From Streptomyces globisporus (GTDB taxonomy: Bacteria; Actinomycetota; Actinomycetes; Streptomycetales; Streptomycetaceae), in contig BMTG01000004.1 in assembly GCA_014649555.1 (NCBI GenBank), forward strand, positions 544,031-608,030: 64,000 bases of DNA, given 5' to 3'. Of this stretch, positions 43,253 through 52,792 are shown piece by piece (the stretch's first letter is position 1; each line of letters opens with the position of its first letter). The notes beneath the pieces are model-generated. The model did not search any database. It saw only the letters and a list, made by a program, of their open reading frames with translations, and had not been told where the DNA came from. Made by a program: the position numbers and the translations under genes.

Positions 43253-45346
43253 TCATCCGCTGTGTGCCGCCTCCGGCTTCCCGGCCGGTACGGGCTCCGA
43301 CTCCTCAGCGGCCGGTCCCGTGGGCGGCGGCTCCGCGGGTTCCGCCGCCGCTTCCCGCTCCTCGTCGACCAGCTTCCGCGGCCCCGACAGCACATACGTC
43401 AGCCCGAAGCCCAGCGCCACGACGAGCGCGCCGCCGACCGCGTCGAGCACCCAGTGGTTGGCGGTGCCCACGATCGCGGCGATGGTGAAGAGCGGGTGCA
43501 GCAGGCCGAGCGCCTTCATCCACAGCTTCGGGGCCAGCATCACGATGACCACACCGCACCACAGCGACCAGCCGAAGTGCAGTGACGGCATCGCCGCGTA
43601 CTGGTTGGTGACGGTGGTCAGCGTCCCGTAGTCGGGCTTCGCGAAGTCCTGCACCCCGTGGACGGTGTCGATGAAGCCGAGGCCGGGCATGAGCCGGGGC
43701 GGAGCCAGGGGGTAGAGCCAGAAGCCGACGAGCGCGAGGAGCGTGGCGAAGCCGATGGAGGAGCGGACCCAGCGGTAGTCGGCGGGGCGGCGGACGTACA
43801 GCACGCCGAGGATCGTCAGCGGGACGATGAAGTGGAACGTGGAGTAGTAGTAGTCGAAGAACTCCCGCAGCCAGTCGATCTTGACGACCGTGTGGTTGAC
43901 CCAGTGCTCGATGTCGATGTGCAGCCACTGCTCGATGGCGTGGATCTGCCGGCCGTGCTCCTCGGCCAGCGGGCGGCCCGCCCGGGCGGCGAGGCGGACC
44001 TGGGCGTAGGCGTCGTAGACGACCCGGATCAGCAGGAGTTCCAGCAGCAGGTTGGGGCGGGTGAAGACCCGGCGCCAGAACGGCAGGAGCGGCACGCGTC
44101 TCCAGCGCGCCGCGACCGGTTTCGCGTAGTCGGTGGGGACCGGGTGCTGCCAGTACGGCGAGGTGCGGGGCAGGAACGGGGCGAGGCAGGCAGCGCCGAG
44201 CGCCGCGAGGAGCAGGATGTTGTCGCGTACGGGGAAGAGTGCCTCGATGTTCGGCAGCAGCATCGTGCCCGGAAGGGTGACGGCGAGCACCACCACGGAC
44301 GGCCAGACCAGCCGGTCGGAGGCCCGCTTGCCGACCTTGCCGACGACCGCGAGGAGCACCCAGAGCAGCTGGTGCTGCCAGGCGGTCGGCGAGACGGCGA
44401 CGACGACGCAGCCGGTCACGGCCACCGCGAGGAGCAGCTGGCCGTCCTCGGCGTACCGCACCGCCCGCCGCAGCCCGAGGACCACGACGGCGGCGGACAG
44501 CACCAGGAACAGGGCGATCTCCAAAGGCCCTTCGAGGCCGAGCCGGAGCAGCGCCCCGTGCAGGGACTGGTTGGCGAGGCTGTCCGGCCGCTCCCCCAGT
44601 CCGGCGCCCGCGAGGTGGTGCACCCAGTACGTCCACGAGTCCTTCGGCGCCGCGGCCCAGGCCACGGCCGTGGCGAGGGCGAAGGTCGCACCCGCGCTCA
44701 CTGACGCCTGCCGCCTGCCGGTCAGCCAGAGCAGGGCGGCGAAGAGCAGTAGCACCGGCTGGAAGGCGGCGGCGATGCCGACGAGGACGCCCGCCGCCCG
44801 GTGGTCCCGGACGACGAACCAGGCCAGGAGCACCAGCAGGACGGGCAGGATGCTCGTCTGGCCCAGGTGCAGGGCGTTGCGGACCGGCAGCGACAGCATG
44901 ACCAGGCTGATCGCGACGGGGGCCGCGAGCAGGGCCGTCCGGCGGCCCACCGGCCCGGGCAGCGCCTTGGCCGCGACGAGGCCGAGGGCCACGACGAGCA
45001 GCAGGGACCCGAACGTCCAGGCCACGCCCAGGGTCTGCTGGGCCGTGGCGGTGAGCGGTTTCAGGACGAGCCCGGCGAAGGGCGTCCCGGTGAACCGGCC
45101 GCTGTCGTACAGCGAGCCCGTCATGTGCAGGACGCCGTTCTCCCCGATCCAGGTCTCCAGATCGAGGAGCCGTTCCCCCGGTGGCTGCCGGAGCACCACC
45201 GCCACCTGCCGAACCGCGAGCACGGCCACGACCAGCCAGAGCAGAACCCTGGCCGGTCCCGCCCCCGCTCCCGTGTCCGCCGCCGCGTCACCGCGCACAC
45301 TGTGATCCGCATTCACCACGCTGCGCCGACCCTCCCACCGTTCCAT
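43253..45346 (-). CDS. GT87-like/PAP2 bifunctional membrane protein
   Basis: The 697-residue polytopic protein's N-terminal part (about 30-430) resembles GT87 polyprenol-phosphate mannosyltransferases, with many transmembrane helices and an early RLLDLETWIGENG extracytoplasmic motif. The C-terminal part (about 470-660) is an inositol-phosphotransferase/PAP2 domain, with MPSLHFGW and GTANHWVLDAVGG for the phosphatase His and Asp. It probably acts in cell-envelope glycolipid synthesis. The start is ATG 45346. The C-terminal tail is Glu/Pro-rich. Confidence 0.83.
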   Translation of the reverse strand: MERWEGRRSVVNADHSVRGDAAADTGAGAGPARVLLWLVVAVLAVRQVAVVLRQPPGERLLDLETWIGENGVLHMTGSLYDSGRFTGTPFAGLVLKPLTATAQQTLGVAWTFGSLLLVVALGLVAAKALPGPVGRRTALLAAPVAISLVMLSLPVRNALHLGQTSILPVLLVLLAWFVVRDHRAAGVLVGIAAAFQPVLLLFAALLWLTGRRQASVSAGATFALATAVAWAAAPKDSWTYWVHHLAGAGLGERPDSLANQSLHGALLRLGLEGPLEIALFLVLSAAVVVLGLRRAVRYAEDGQLLLAVAVTGCVVVAVSPTAWQHQLLWVLLAVVGKVGKRASDRLVWPSVVVLAVTLPGTMLLPNIEALFPVRDNILLLAALGAACLAPFLPRTSPYWQHPVPTDYAKPVAARWRRVPLLPFWRRVFTRPNLLLELLLIRVVYDAYAQVRLAARAGRPLAEEHGRQIHAIEQWLHIDIEHWVNHTVVKIDWLREFFDYYYSTFHFIVPLTILGVLYVRRPADYRWVRSSIGFATLLALVGFWLYPLAPPRLMPGLGFIDTVHGVQDFAKPDYGTLTTVTNQYAAMPSLHFGWSLWCGVVIVMLAPKLWMKALGLLHPLFTIAAIVGTANHWVLDAVGGALVVALGFGLTYVLSGPRKLVDEEREAAAEPAEPPPTGPAAEESEPVPAGKPEAAHSG

Positions 45347-45516
45347 GCACCGCCCCTTCGAGTGGGGGCCATGCAGGATGAAGCCTCGCATTGCCCTACG
45401 AGGTAGACACAATCAACCCCCTCTTTGCCTGACTGTCATCCTGCTTTGGTCCGGAAGAAGTCGTCCGTGGGGATGACGGGGGCGCCGGAGGGCCTCAGGT
45501 GGGCGCGGGAAGGGCC

Positions 45517-46692
45517 TCAGGCGTCCGGGTCGGCAGGGGCGTCCGCCTGCCAGGCGGTGAACAGGGGTACGTCGTCGGATCCGGCCAGCACGACGATGCC
45601 GAAGGGCCGGTCGAAGGCGATGTGGTGGACCCGCTGCGGCCGGGGCGCGGCGCTCCCCGGGGCCGCGACCACCGTCACGGCCGCGGCCTCCACGCCCTCC
45701 TCGGCGATCTTCAGCACGGCTTCCTGGATCACCTCGGAGACGAGGAGGCGCTCGGGCGAGAGGCCGGAGAAGTCGGCGTCGCCGCAGGTGGCCTGCCGTA
45801 CGCCGAGGGCAGGCAGCTGCTCGGTGACGGCCACCCGGGTCCGCAGGGCGAGCCGCGGCAGCGCGACGGTCACCCGGTCGGCGGCCGGCGCGGTGCCCGC
45901 GATCCGGGGCGCCCAGCCCACGGGGAGCACCCGCTCCGGGCCCGCCCCCGGCTCCCCCAGGACGAGACGGACCCGGGCCCCGGGAGCGCCGCCCGGTTCC
46001 TGGGCGCAGCGCAGCTCGACGACGTACGCCCCGCCGGCCGTCCAGGCGTCGGCCACCGGCACCTCCTTGGACATGGTCGGCACCGAGTGGACGGTCCCGG
46101 CCGCGTCGGTGAACGGCAGGTCCCGGGTGCGCCACCCCTCGAACGGCTTCTCCCAGCGGGCCTTCAGCGCCAGGACGTTGACCAGGGCGAGCAGGGTCTC
46201 GTCGGTGATCTCCAACGGCAGCCGCTCGATCAGCCCGCCGGTGACCTCGTGCACCCAGGCGTCGGTGGCCGCCGGGTCCATCGGGTCGAAGCGGACGTCC
46301 GGCAGCGCCTCCTGATAAGCGCGCAGCACGGGCACCCGGCTCCAGACCCGGGTGGCCACGCCCAGCGCTCCGGTCGCCGCAAGCTCGCGGGCCACCTCCG
46401 TGACGGCCGGGGCGGCCTCCCGGTCCGCGGTGCCGAGGAGGGCCCGCAGCTCGGCCGCGGTCGCGCCGCGGGCGCCCGCGGCGACGGCGGCCAGGGCGAG
46501 CCACAGCCCGGCGGGCGAACAGACGAAGCCGGCGGTCGGCACCGTACGGGCCCGGCGCCACCACCGCCCTCGGCTCCCGCCCGCTGATCCGGCTGCTCCG
46601 TCGGCGGCCATGCCGTCCTGTATCCAGCGTTCGGCGAGATGCTGGATCGCCCGGGTGGTGGATATCTGCGATGTCGCGGACACGTCGGTCAC
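45517..46692 (-). CDS. Serpin-family protease inhibitor
   Basis: The 391-residue product starts at GTG 46692 with AGGGGG upstream. Serpin signatures are present: NVLALKARWEKPF (shutter region, near residue 190), an EEGVEAAAVTV hinge before the reactive loop near 335, FDRPFGIVVLA and PLFTAWQ at the end. There is no signal peptide, so it should act inside the cell. The reactive-centre stretch VVAAPGSAAPRP lacks an obvious basic P1 residue, favouring a protease that cuts after small residues. Confidence 0.82.
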   Translation of the reverse strand: MTDVSATSQISTTRAIQHLAERWIQDGMAADGAAGSAGGSRGRWWRRARTVPTAGFVCSPAGLWLALAAVAAGARGATAAELRALLGTADREAAPAVTEVARELAATGALGVATRVWSRVPVLRAYQEALPDVRFDPMDPAATDAWVHEVTGGLIERLPLEITDETLLALVNVLALKARWEKPFEGWRTRDLPFTDAAGTVHSVPTMSKEVPVADAWTAGGAYVVELRCAQEPGGAPGARVRLVLGEPGAGPERVLPVGWAPRIAGTAPAADRVTVALPRLALRTRVAVTEQLPALGVRQATCGDADFSGLSPERLLVSEVIQEAVLKIAEEGVEAAAVTVVAAPGSAAPRPQRVHHIAFDRPFGIVVLAGSDDVPLFTAWQADAPADPDA

Positions 46693-46754
46693 TGCTGCCC
46701 CCTGCACAGGTAATTGCGTCGTCGTCAGGCCGTACGGCAGCAAGAATGCCCGAC

Positions 46755-47243
46755 ATGACCTGGACCGTGGCCGCCGAACGATTCGACTCCCCCGACGCGA
46801 GCGCGCTGCGCCGCGACTACTACGACGAGGTCGCGAGCCGCTACTGGAACCGGCCCGCGACCGCCGGGGAGATCGCCGACGGGCTGGCCGACGACGGGGC
46901 CGACCTGCTCGTACCGCCGACCGGCCAGTTCGTCGTCGGCCGGTACGGGAGCAAGGCGGCGAGCTGTGCCGGTCTTGTGCTGACGGAGGAGGCCGGGGCG
47001 GGCACGGCGGAGCTGACGCGGGTGTACGTGCGCCCGGCGTTCCGGGGCACGGGCGGCGGCGGGCTGCTGCTGGCCGCGGTGGAGGAGGCGGCGAGGGCGT
47101 ACGGCGTACGGCTGCTGCGGCTGGACACCCGCAACGACCTGGTCGAGGCGCGCGGGCTGTATGCGAAGCACGGGTACCGGGAGGTGCCGGCGTTCCACCG
47201 CCGTAACCGGTACGCGGAGCACTGGTTCGCCAAGGAGCTGTGA
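46755..47243 (+). CDS. GNAT-family N-acetyltransferase
   Basis: The 162-residue product starts at ATG 46755; ATG 46746 is also in frame. The acetyl-CoA-binding motif RPAFRGTGGGGLLLAAVEEAA lies near residue 95, and the typical LDTRNDLVEARGLYAKHGYRE follows near 125. It is divergent from the serpin gene with 62 bases between starts. Acceptor substrate unknown. Confidence 0.82.
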   Translation: MTWTVAAERFDSPDASALRRDYYDEVASRYWNRPATAGEIADGLADDGADLLVPPTGQFVVGRYGSKAASCAGLVLTEEAGAGTAELTRVYVRPAFRGTGGGGLLLAAVEEAARAYGVRLLRLDTRNDLVEARGLYAKHGYREVPAFHRRNRYAEHWFAKEL

Positions 47244-47274
47244 CCCGGCCCCGGCCCGCGTGAAGCGCCGGGGC

Positions 47275-49404
47275 TCAGGCGGGCGGGTGCGGGTGGCCGT
47301 GGTCGTCCGGGTCGTCGAGGGCCCTGCTGTGGGCCTCGCGCTCGTCGCGGCGCAGGTGGGCCTCGTGGTCGCGGGGTGGCGTCGGGGAGTGGGGCCGCTC
47401 CCTGGTCGAGCCGCTGACCTCGGCGGTCAGTTCATGGACGAGTTGGACCAGGTCGGTGGGGCGCTCGGGGCCCCACCAGTCGCCGAGGAGTTCGGCGAGC
47501 GAGTCCTCGCGGGCCTGCGAGAGCCGGACGACGGCCTCGGCGCCGGAGTCGGTGAGGATCATCTGCAGGCCCTCCCGGCGGGCCAGTCCGCGTTCCTCGA
47601 CCTGCCGGGCCGCGTCGGTGATCACGTGCAGCGGTACGGGAGCCGTCTCGGCGAGCCGGGCGGGCTCGACGGTGCCGTGCCGCTTGATCCGCAGGAGCAG
47701 CCAGCTGGCGGCGGGCAGCAGGTCGTACCCCGCCCGCGCGGTGATCTTCTCGTAGATCTCGCGGCGCCCCTCCCGGGTGGCGAGCACGGACAGGGCGCGG
47801 GCGCACTCGTCGTACGAGGAGCGCTCGACGGGGTTGGAGGCGAGGGTCTGACTGGTGTCCGGTGCGGTCACCGAGCCCCGGAGCTTGTCCTCGCGGAGGA
47901 ACCAGGCGAGGACGAAGGCCAGGAGGACGACCGGGGCGGCGTACAGGAAGACGTCCGTGATGGAGGTGGAGTACGCGCTGAGCACACCGGGCCGCAGGTC
48001 GGCGGGGAGCTGCCCGAGGGCCCGGGGGTCGGCGGCCAGGCTGCCCGCGTCGATGCCCGGGGGCAGCGGCTGCCCGGCGAGCGCGTCCGTCAGCTGGCCG
48101 GTCAGCCGGTTGGTGAAGATGGTCCCGAAGACGGCCACGCCGAACGCCGCGCCGATGGACCGGAAGAACGTCGCGCCGGAGGTGGCGACCCCGAGGTCCT
48201 GGTAGGAGACGGAGTTCTGGGCGACCAGGACGAGGACCTGCATCACCAGCCCGAGCCCGGCGCCGAAGACGAAGAAGTAGACGCTCATCAGCCAGGTGGA
48301 GCTGGACTCGTCGAGGCGGTGGAGCAGCAGGAGACCGACGGTGGTGAGGGCCGTGCCGAGGACCGGGAAGACCTTCCAGCGGCCGGTCCGGCTGACGATC
48401 TGGCCGGAGGCGGTCGAGGTGATCAGCAGACCGAACACCATCGGCAGCATGTGCACGCCCGACATCGTCGGGGTGATGTCGTGGACCACCTGGAGGAACG
48501 TCGGCAGGTAGGTCATCGCGCCGAACATGGCGAAGCCGATGACGAAGCTGATCACGGCGACGAGGGTGAAGGTGCGGATCCGGAACAGCTTCAGCGGCAG
48601 CACGGGCTCGACGGCACGCCGTTCGGCGGCGATGAAGGCCACGAGCAGGACGACGGCGAGCACCGCGAGCACGATGATCTGCGGGGATCCCCAGGCCCAG
48701 GTCGTCCCGCCGAGGGAGGCGATGAGCACCAGGCTGGTCGCGACGGCCGCGATGAGGAAGGTGCCGAGGTAGTCGATGGTGTGCTTCTCGCGGCGGACCG
48801 GGATGTGCAGGACGGCCGCGATGACGCCCAGCGCGACGACGCCGATCGGCAGGTTGATGTAGAAGACCCAGCGCCAGCTGAGGTGTTCGGTGAAGAAGCC
48901 GCCCAGGAGTGGTCCGAGGACGCTCGTCACCCCGAAGACGGCACCGAAGAGCCCTTGGTACTTGCCGCGTTCGCGCGGGGTGACGAGGTCGCCGACGATC
49001 GCCATCGACAGCACCATGAGCCCGCCGCCGCCGAGTCCCTGGAGAGCCCGGAATCCGATCAGCTGGGGCATGTTCTGGGCGACTCCGCAGAGCGCGGAGC
49101 CGATCAGGAAGATCACGATCGCGGTCTGGAAGAGCTTCTTGCGGCCGTACTGGTCGCCGAGCTTGCCCCACAGCGGGGTCGCCGCGGTGGCCGCCAGCAG
49201 ATAGGCGGTCACCACCCAGGAGAGATGGTCGAGCCCGCCGAGCTCGCTGACGATGGTCGGAAGGGCCGTGGAGACGATGGTCTGGTCGAGTGCCGCGAGC
49301 AGCATGCCGAGGAGCAGCGCTCCGATCGCCACCAGGACGCTCCGGTGGGAGTGTCCCTCACCGGGGGCCGCGGCCGGGGGCTGCGGGCTCAGCTGCTGGG
49401 ACAT
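47275..49404 (-). CDS. DHA2 MFS exporter fused to a MarR-like winged-helix domain
   Basis: The 709-residue protein's residues 20-515 form a 14-TM DHA2 exporter, with motif A GKLGDQYGRKK and an AALDQTIVSTALPTI TM1 typical of multidrug pumps. Residues about 545-680 are soluble and resemble a MarR/winged-helix domain (LLPAASWLLLRIKRHGTVEPARLAE, VEERGLARREGLQMILTDSG). The last 30 residues are His/Asp/Arg-rich. The fusion may let cytoplasmic ligand state influence transport or DNA binding. Pump assignment is firm; the tail's role is open. Confidence 0.85.
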   Translation of the reverse strand: MSQQLSPQPPAAAPGEGHSHRSVLVAIGALLLGMLLAALDQTIVSTALPTIVSELGGLDHLSWVVTAYLLAATAATPLWGKLGDQYGRKKLFQTAIVIFLIGSALCGVAQNMPQLIGFRALQGLGGGGLMVLSMAIVGDLVTPRERGKYQGLFGAVFGVTSVLGPLLGGFFTEHLSWRWVFYINLPIGVVALGVIAAVLHIPVRREKHTIDYLGTFLIAAVATSLVLIASLGGTTWAWGSPQIIVLAVLAVVLLVAFIAAERRAVEPVLPLKLFRIRTFTLVAVISFVIGFAMFGAMTYLPTFLQVVHDITPTMSGVHMLPMVFGLLITSTASGQIVSRTGRWKVFPVLGTALTTVGLLLLHRLDESSSTWLMSVYFFVFGAGLGLVMQVLVLVAQNSVSYQDLGVATSGATFFRSIGAAFGVAVFGTIFTNRLTGQLTDALAGQPLPPGIDAGSLAADPRALGQLPADLRPGVLSAYSTSITDVFLYAAPVVLLAFVLAWFLREDKLRGSVTAPDTSQTLASNPVERSSYDECARALSVLATREGRREIYEKITARAGYDLLPAASWLLLRIKRHGTVEPARLAETAPVPLHVITDAARQVEERGLARREGLQMILTDSGAEAVVRLSQAREDSLAELLGDWWGPERPTDLVQLVHELTAEVSGSTRERPHSPTPPRDHEAHLRRDEREAHSRALDDPDDHGHPHPPA

Positions 49405-49507
49405 GGGCGTCTCCTCTGCCGGGCCATGGCGTCTCCTCGATCCGCTGCGTCCGCTGATCCACTACACCCCCATCCTGGACGTTTCACCCCGTTATGGCCT
49501 GCCGAAG

Positions 49508-49522
49508 GCGGGCTGAGCCCGC
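49508..49522. repeat. 15-bp palindrome GCGGGCT-G-AGCCCGC
   Basis: Perfect 7-bp arms with a one-base centre lie in the region between the divergent MFS-MarR and peptidoglycan-binding genes. It could be an operator. A hairpin role is less likely because the loop is too small. Confidence 0.4.
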
Positions 49523-49590
49523 TGCGGGCCGTTGGGCTTCCCCGGAGCGGGCTGCATAATCGCAGGCAGTTCAAGGGGAGGGGACCCACG

Positions 49591-50709
49591 ATGACCGGAC
49601 ACGCATGCCCGGAGTGCGGTAGACGGACGGCCGGGGAGCCCGGCACGGAGCACCGGGTGCCGTGCCGGTGCGGCGCGGGCGCGGGTTCGGCACCGCTCAC
49701 GGAGGACGAGCAGCGCGCCGCCCGTACGGCGGAGATCGCCGCGGCCGAGGACTTCGACCCGCTGCGCATCCGGCCGTACGTGACGCTGACGGACCGGACG
49801 GGCGCGCCTTTCGGCATGCCGGAGGGCGCGCAGCCCGGTACGCGGGCGGGCGAGGCTTCCGGGTCCGAGCGGCATGGGGCCGACGTTCCGGGGGCGGCGG
49901 CCACCACGATGCCGCTGTTCCTGGGCGGCGACGGCCGGGACGCCGGTACGGGAACGGATACGGGTGCAGGCCCGGGCCCGGGCGCTGCCACCGGTGCGTA
50001 CGCCGCAACGGCCGGAAGCGGAGACCGCAACCGCAGGCGGACCGCCGCCGCGAGCCCCGCCTTCGCCCCCGACCCCGTGCAGCCGCGCCGCAGGCGGCCC
50101 TTCGGAGCGCTCGCCGTGGGGGCGGCCGTGGCCGCGGTGGTCGGCACGGCGGCTTTCGCCGGGGGCCTGTTCGGCGGCGACGACAGCGGGGACGAGGCAC
50201 TGCCGGAGGCGACCACGAGCGTCCCGGACACGGAGGACGAACCGGCCGCTTCGGTCGCCCCGTCCCCGTCCGCGTCGACAGCTCCGTCCCGTACGCCGTC
50301 CCGCTCGGCGGCTCCGTCGGCCTCGCCGTCCGCGTCCGCGTCGGCGACGAAGAGCCGGGAGCCCTCGCCGACCGCCAGCGCGTCCATGTCACCGACGGCG
50401 AGCGCCTCGCCCGCCCCGGAGGACGGCGGCGCGCCCACGTCCTCGCCGTCCGCCGCCCCGCCCGCGGAGTTCGCCGGCCCCTCGCTGCGGCCGGGTGACC
50501 GTGGCCCGGAGGTCGGTGTGCTGCAGAACCGGCTCAGGGAGGTGTGGCTCTACTCGGGTCCGTCCGACCAGAACTACAGCGAGCGGGTGGAGAACGCGGT
50601 GGCGATCTACCAGTCGTACAAGGCGATCCAGGGCGATCCGGTGGGCGTGTACGGGCCGAACACCCGGCGTGCGCTGGAGGCGGAGACGACCGGACGCGGA
50701 CACCGCTGA
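49591..50709 (+). CDS. Membrane-anchored peptidoglycan-binding-domain protein
   Basis: The 372-residue product starts at ATG 49591. An N-terminal zinc-ribbon-like patch (CPECG and CRCG) lies in the first 30 residues, and a basic-flanked transmembrane helix (RRRRPFGALAVGAAVAAVVGTAAFAGG) near 175. A long Ser/Pro/Ala linker of about 80 residues is followed by a C-terminal PG_binding_1 domain (about 300-370, LRPGDRGPEVGVLQNRLRE). Thus a cytoplasmic ribbon is linked across the membrane to a wall-binding domain, possibly a sensor or tether. Confidence 0.8.
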   Translation: MTGHACPECGRRTAGEPGTEHRVPCRCGAGAGSAPLTEDEQRAARTAEIAAAEDFDPLRIRPYVTLTDRTGAPFGMPEGAQPGTRAGEASGSERHGADVPGAAATTMPLFLGGDGRDAGTGTDTGAGPGPGAATGAYAATAGSGDRNRRRTAAASPAFAPDPVQPRRRRPFGALAVGAAVAAVVGTAAFAGGLFGGDDSGDEALPEATTSVPDTEDEPAASVAPSPSASTAPSRTPSRSAAPSASPSASASATKSREPSPTASASMSPTASASPAPEDGGAPTSSPSAAPPAEFAGPSLRPGDRGPEVGVLQNRLREVWLYSGPSDQNYSERVENAVAIYQSYKAIQGDPVGVYGPNTRRALEAETTGRGHR

Positions 50710-50900
50710 GCCCGGGCGGCGGCGGGACGAAGAGCGGAGAGCGGGGTGATTGGCGTTCCGGCTCCGGTTTTTGTATCGTGATGGAACAAAGTAGCTCCCG
50801 CCCGCACTCCCTGACCGGCGGGCGGGGGTTGCTCTGGTACCGCCCCGCGGCACGCGCGCCCGGGCCGTTCGTACACCTCCCCGCATTTCTGGAGCAGCCG

Positions 50901-51563
50901 ATGCCGGCCACCGTTCTCACCGCACGCGCCCTCCTTCTGGACATGGACGGCACCCTCGTGAACTCCGACGCGGTGGTGGAGCGCTGCTGGCGGCGCTGGG
51001 CGATCGAGCACGGGCTGGACCCCGAGGCGGCGCTCAAGGTGGTGCACGGACGCCAGGGGTACGCCACGATGGCCGTCCTGCTCCCGGACCGCCCGATGGA
51101 GCAGAACTACGCGGACAACCGGGTGATGCTCGCCGAGGAGACCGCCGACGTCGAGGGCGTCGTGCCGATCGGCGGGGCGCCCGCGTTCATGGCCGCGATC
51201 GCCGAGCTGCCGCACGCCCTGGTGACCTCCGCAGACAGCGCGCTCGCGACGGCCCGGATGGGTGCGGCCGCGCTGCCGATGCCCGCCGTCCGCGTCACCG
51301 CCGAGCAGGTCGGCGCCAGCAAGCCGGACCCCGAGGGCTTCCTCAAGGGTGCGGCGGAGCTGGGGTTCGACGCGGCGGACTGCATCGTGTTCGAGGACTC
51401 CGAGGCGGGTGTCGCGGCGGGGCGGGCGGCGGGCATGCGCGTCGTGGGCGTCGGCCCGCGCGCCGCGGCCCTGGCGCCGGACGCCCACGTGGCGGACCTG
51501 ACGCAGGTGCGGGTGGAGGCGGCCGAGGACGGCTCGGTCCGCCTGCACATCGACGAGGCCTGA
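50901..51563 (+). CDS. HAD-superfamily phosphatase (beta-phosphoglucomutase/GPP-like)
   Basis: The 220-residue product has HAD motif I LLDMDGTLVNSD near residue 12, motif II in ALVTSADS, the conserved Lys in GASKPDPEGFL and motif IV FEDSEAGVAAG. A helical cap after motif I indicates subclass C1. Such enzymes dephosphorylate small sugar or polyol phosphates. GGAGCAG lies before ATG 50901. It ends 17 bases before the convergent pseudogene. Confidence 0.85.
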   Translation: MPATVLTARALLLDMDGTLVNSDAVVERCWRRWAIEHGLDPEAALKVVHGRQGYATMAVLLPDRPMEQNYADNRVMLAEETADVEGVVPIGGAPAFMAAIAELPHALVTSADSALATARMGAAALPMPAVRVTAEQVGASKPDPEGFLKGAAELGFDAADCIVFEDSEAGVAAGRAAGMRVVGVGPRAAALAPDAHVADLTQVRVEAAEDGSVRLHIDEA

Positions 51564-51580
51564 GCCCCGTGCCCCGGGCC

Positions 51581-52324
51581 TCAGTCCCGGTACAGCAGCC
51601 CGCGAGCGACCAGTTCCAGGACCATCGCGACGGCCACCACCTGGACCGCTATCAGCGCCACCAGCGCCCACCAGCGCCCACCAGGACGAACAGCTGCACG
51701 GCGCCCGCCTCCACGGGTGAGGCGCCGCCCAGCAGCAGGCCCACGAACGCCCCCGGCAGCGTGACGAGTCCGACGGTCCGGGTCTGATCGAGCCCGGCCG
51801 GCAACGCGTCCGACGCCGCCGGCCGGACGATCTCCAGCCGGGCGTCCTGGTCGGGCCATGCCCGCCTCCACCTCCCCGCGCCGGGCGGCGAGTTCGTCCA
51901 GCGCACGCCGCCCGCTGAGTACGGTCGCGGTGAGCGCCCCTCCGATGAGGATGCCCGCCACCGGGATGAGCGCCACGCCCCGGACCGGCACGAGCCCCGT
52001 GAGCAGCAGCGCCCCGACGACGGGCAGCACCCCCCGCTCCGATCGGCACGGCCGCCCAGCGCCAGGTGCGGTTGGCGGCGATGCGACGGCCGGCGGTCCA
52101 TACGGCCACCGCGAACATCAGCGCCGCGAACCCGAGAAGCGGCGCCACCGAGCGGACGACCCAGCCGATGAGCAGGGAGACGGCGGCGAGTTGGGCCGCC
52201 GCCCGCACCCCGGCGACGAGGATCTCGCGCGACCGGCCAGTGAGGCCCACGCGGCGCCGGTGGCCGCGTGGACCAACAGGACGGCGAGGACGACGCCGAG
52301 GGTGACGGAGACCGGAAGCAGCAC
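51581..52324 (-). pseudogene. Frameshifted FetB-like (UPF0014) ABC permease
   Basis: Read leftward from GTG 52324, successive segments in different frames together spell a UPF0014/FetB permease: LLPVSVTLGVVLAVLLVHAA, then AAAQLAAVSLLIGWVVRS and MFAVAVWTAGRRIAANR. These are followed by LPVVGALLLTGLVPVRGVAL with GRRALDELAARRGEVEAGMA, then QTRTVGLVTLPGAFVGLLLG, and finally VAMVLELVARGLLYRD. At least four frame changes are needed, near 52230, 52035, 51860 and 51680. One is at a G6 run and one at a duplicated CCAGCGCCCA. No FetA ATPase is nearby. Confidence 0.7.
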
Positions 52325-52792
52325 GCGGCAACGATAGAGCCGCACCCGCTTTCGCCGAACTCCCCGATGCCCCGGGCCCGTACGGTCCCGCATCCCGGGG
52401 ACGACACCGATCCCCCACCGACCCCGGGGACACGACCGAGCCCCCGGAGCCGCGACCGGCCCCAGGCCGCCCGGCCCGGGCGCGACCGCACCCAGGCCAC
52501 CCGGCGGGGCACGCCGCACGGTCCGCGCCCGGTGGGGGCGCGACCGGGACCCCGAGCGCCCCCGGCCCTCCGAGGCGGCGCCCAACACCCCCCGGACCAC
52601 CCCTCCATGACGAACCGACGCGCCCCCGCGATCCGTCACTCCCCTTGCACACCCCTTGATGTGACGTGCACATGTCGCCACTCTGTTACCTGACGCCTAC
52701 CCCACAGAAACCTGGCGTCGCCACGATGGCCGGGATCCGCCCCAAGCCCGATCGTCGCCCACCCACGCACCCCCCACATCATGGGAGTTCGC
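52325..52792. other. Long intergenic stretch without a supported gene
   Basis: This is 468 bases between the broken permease and the nuclease gene. Positions 52370-52600 are extremely C/G-rich with a purine/pyrimidine bias but no coherent codon pattern in any frame. The right part (52640-52790) is less GC-rich and should contain the nuclease promoter. I see no clear -35/-10 pair, hairpin or conserved RNA. Confidence 0.5.

Noticed and set aside
47161-49590. Very long plus-strand open frame across the MFS-MarR gene
   Set aside because: The peptide is Gly/Glu/Gln/His/Arg low-complexity, typical of an antisense frame in high-GC DNA. The minus-strand exporter fits 14 TM helices and family motifs.
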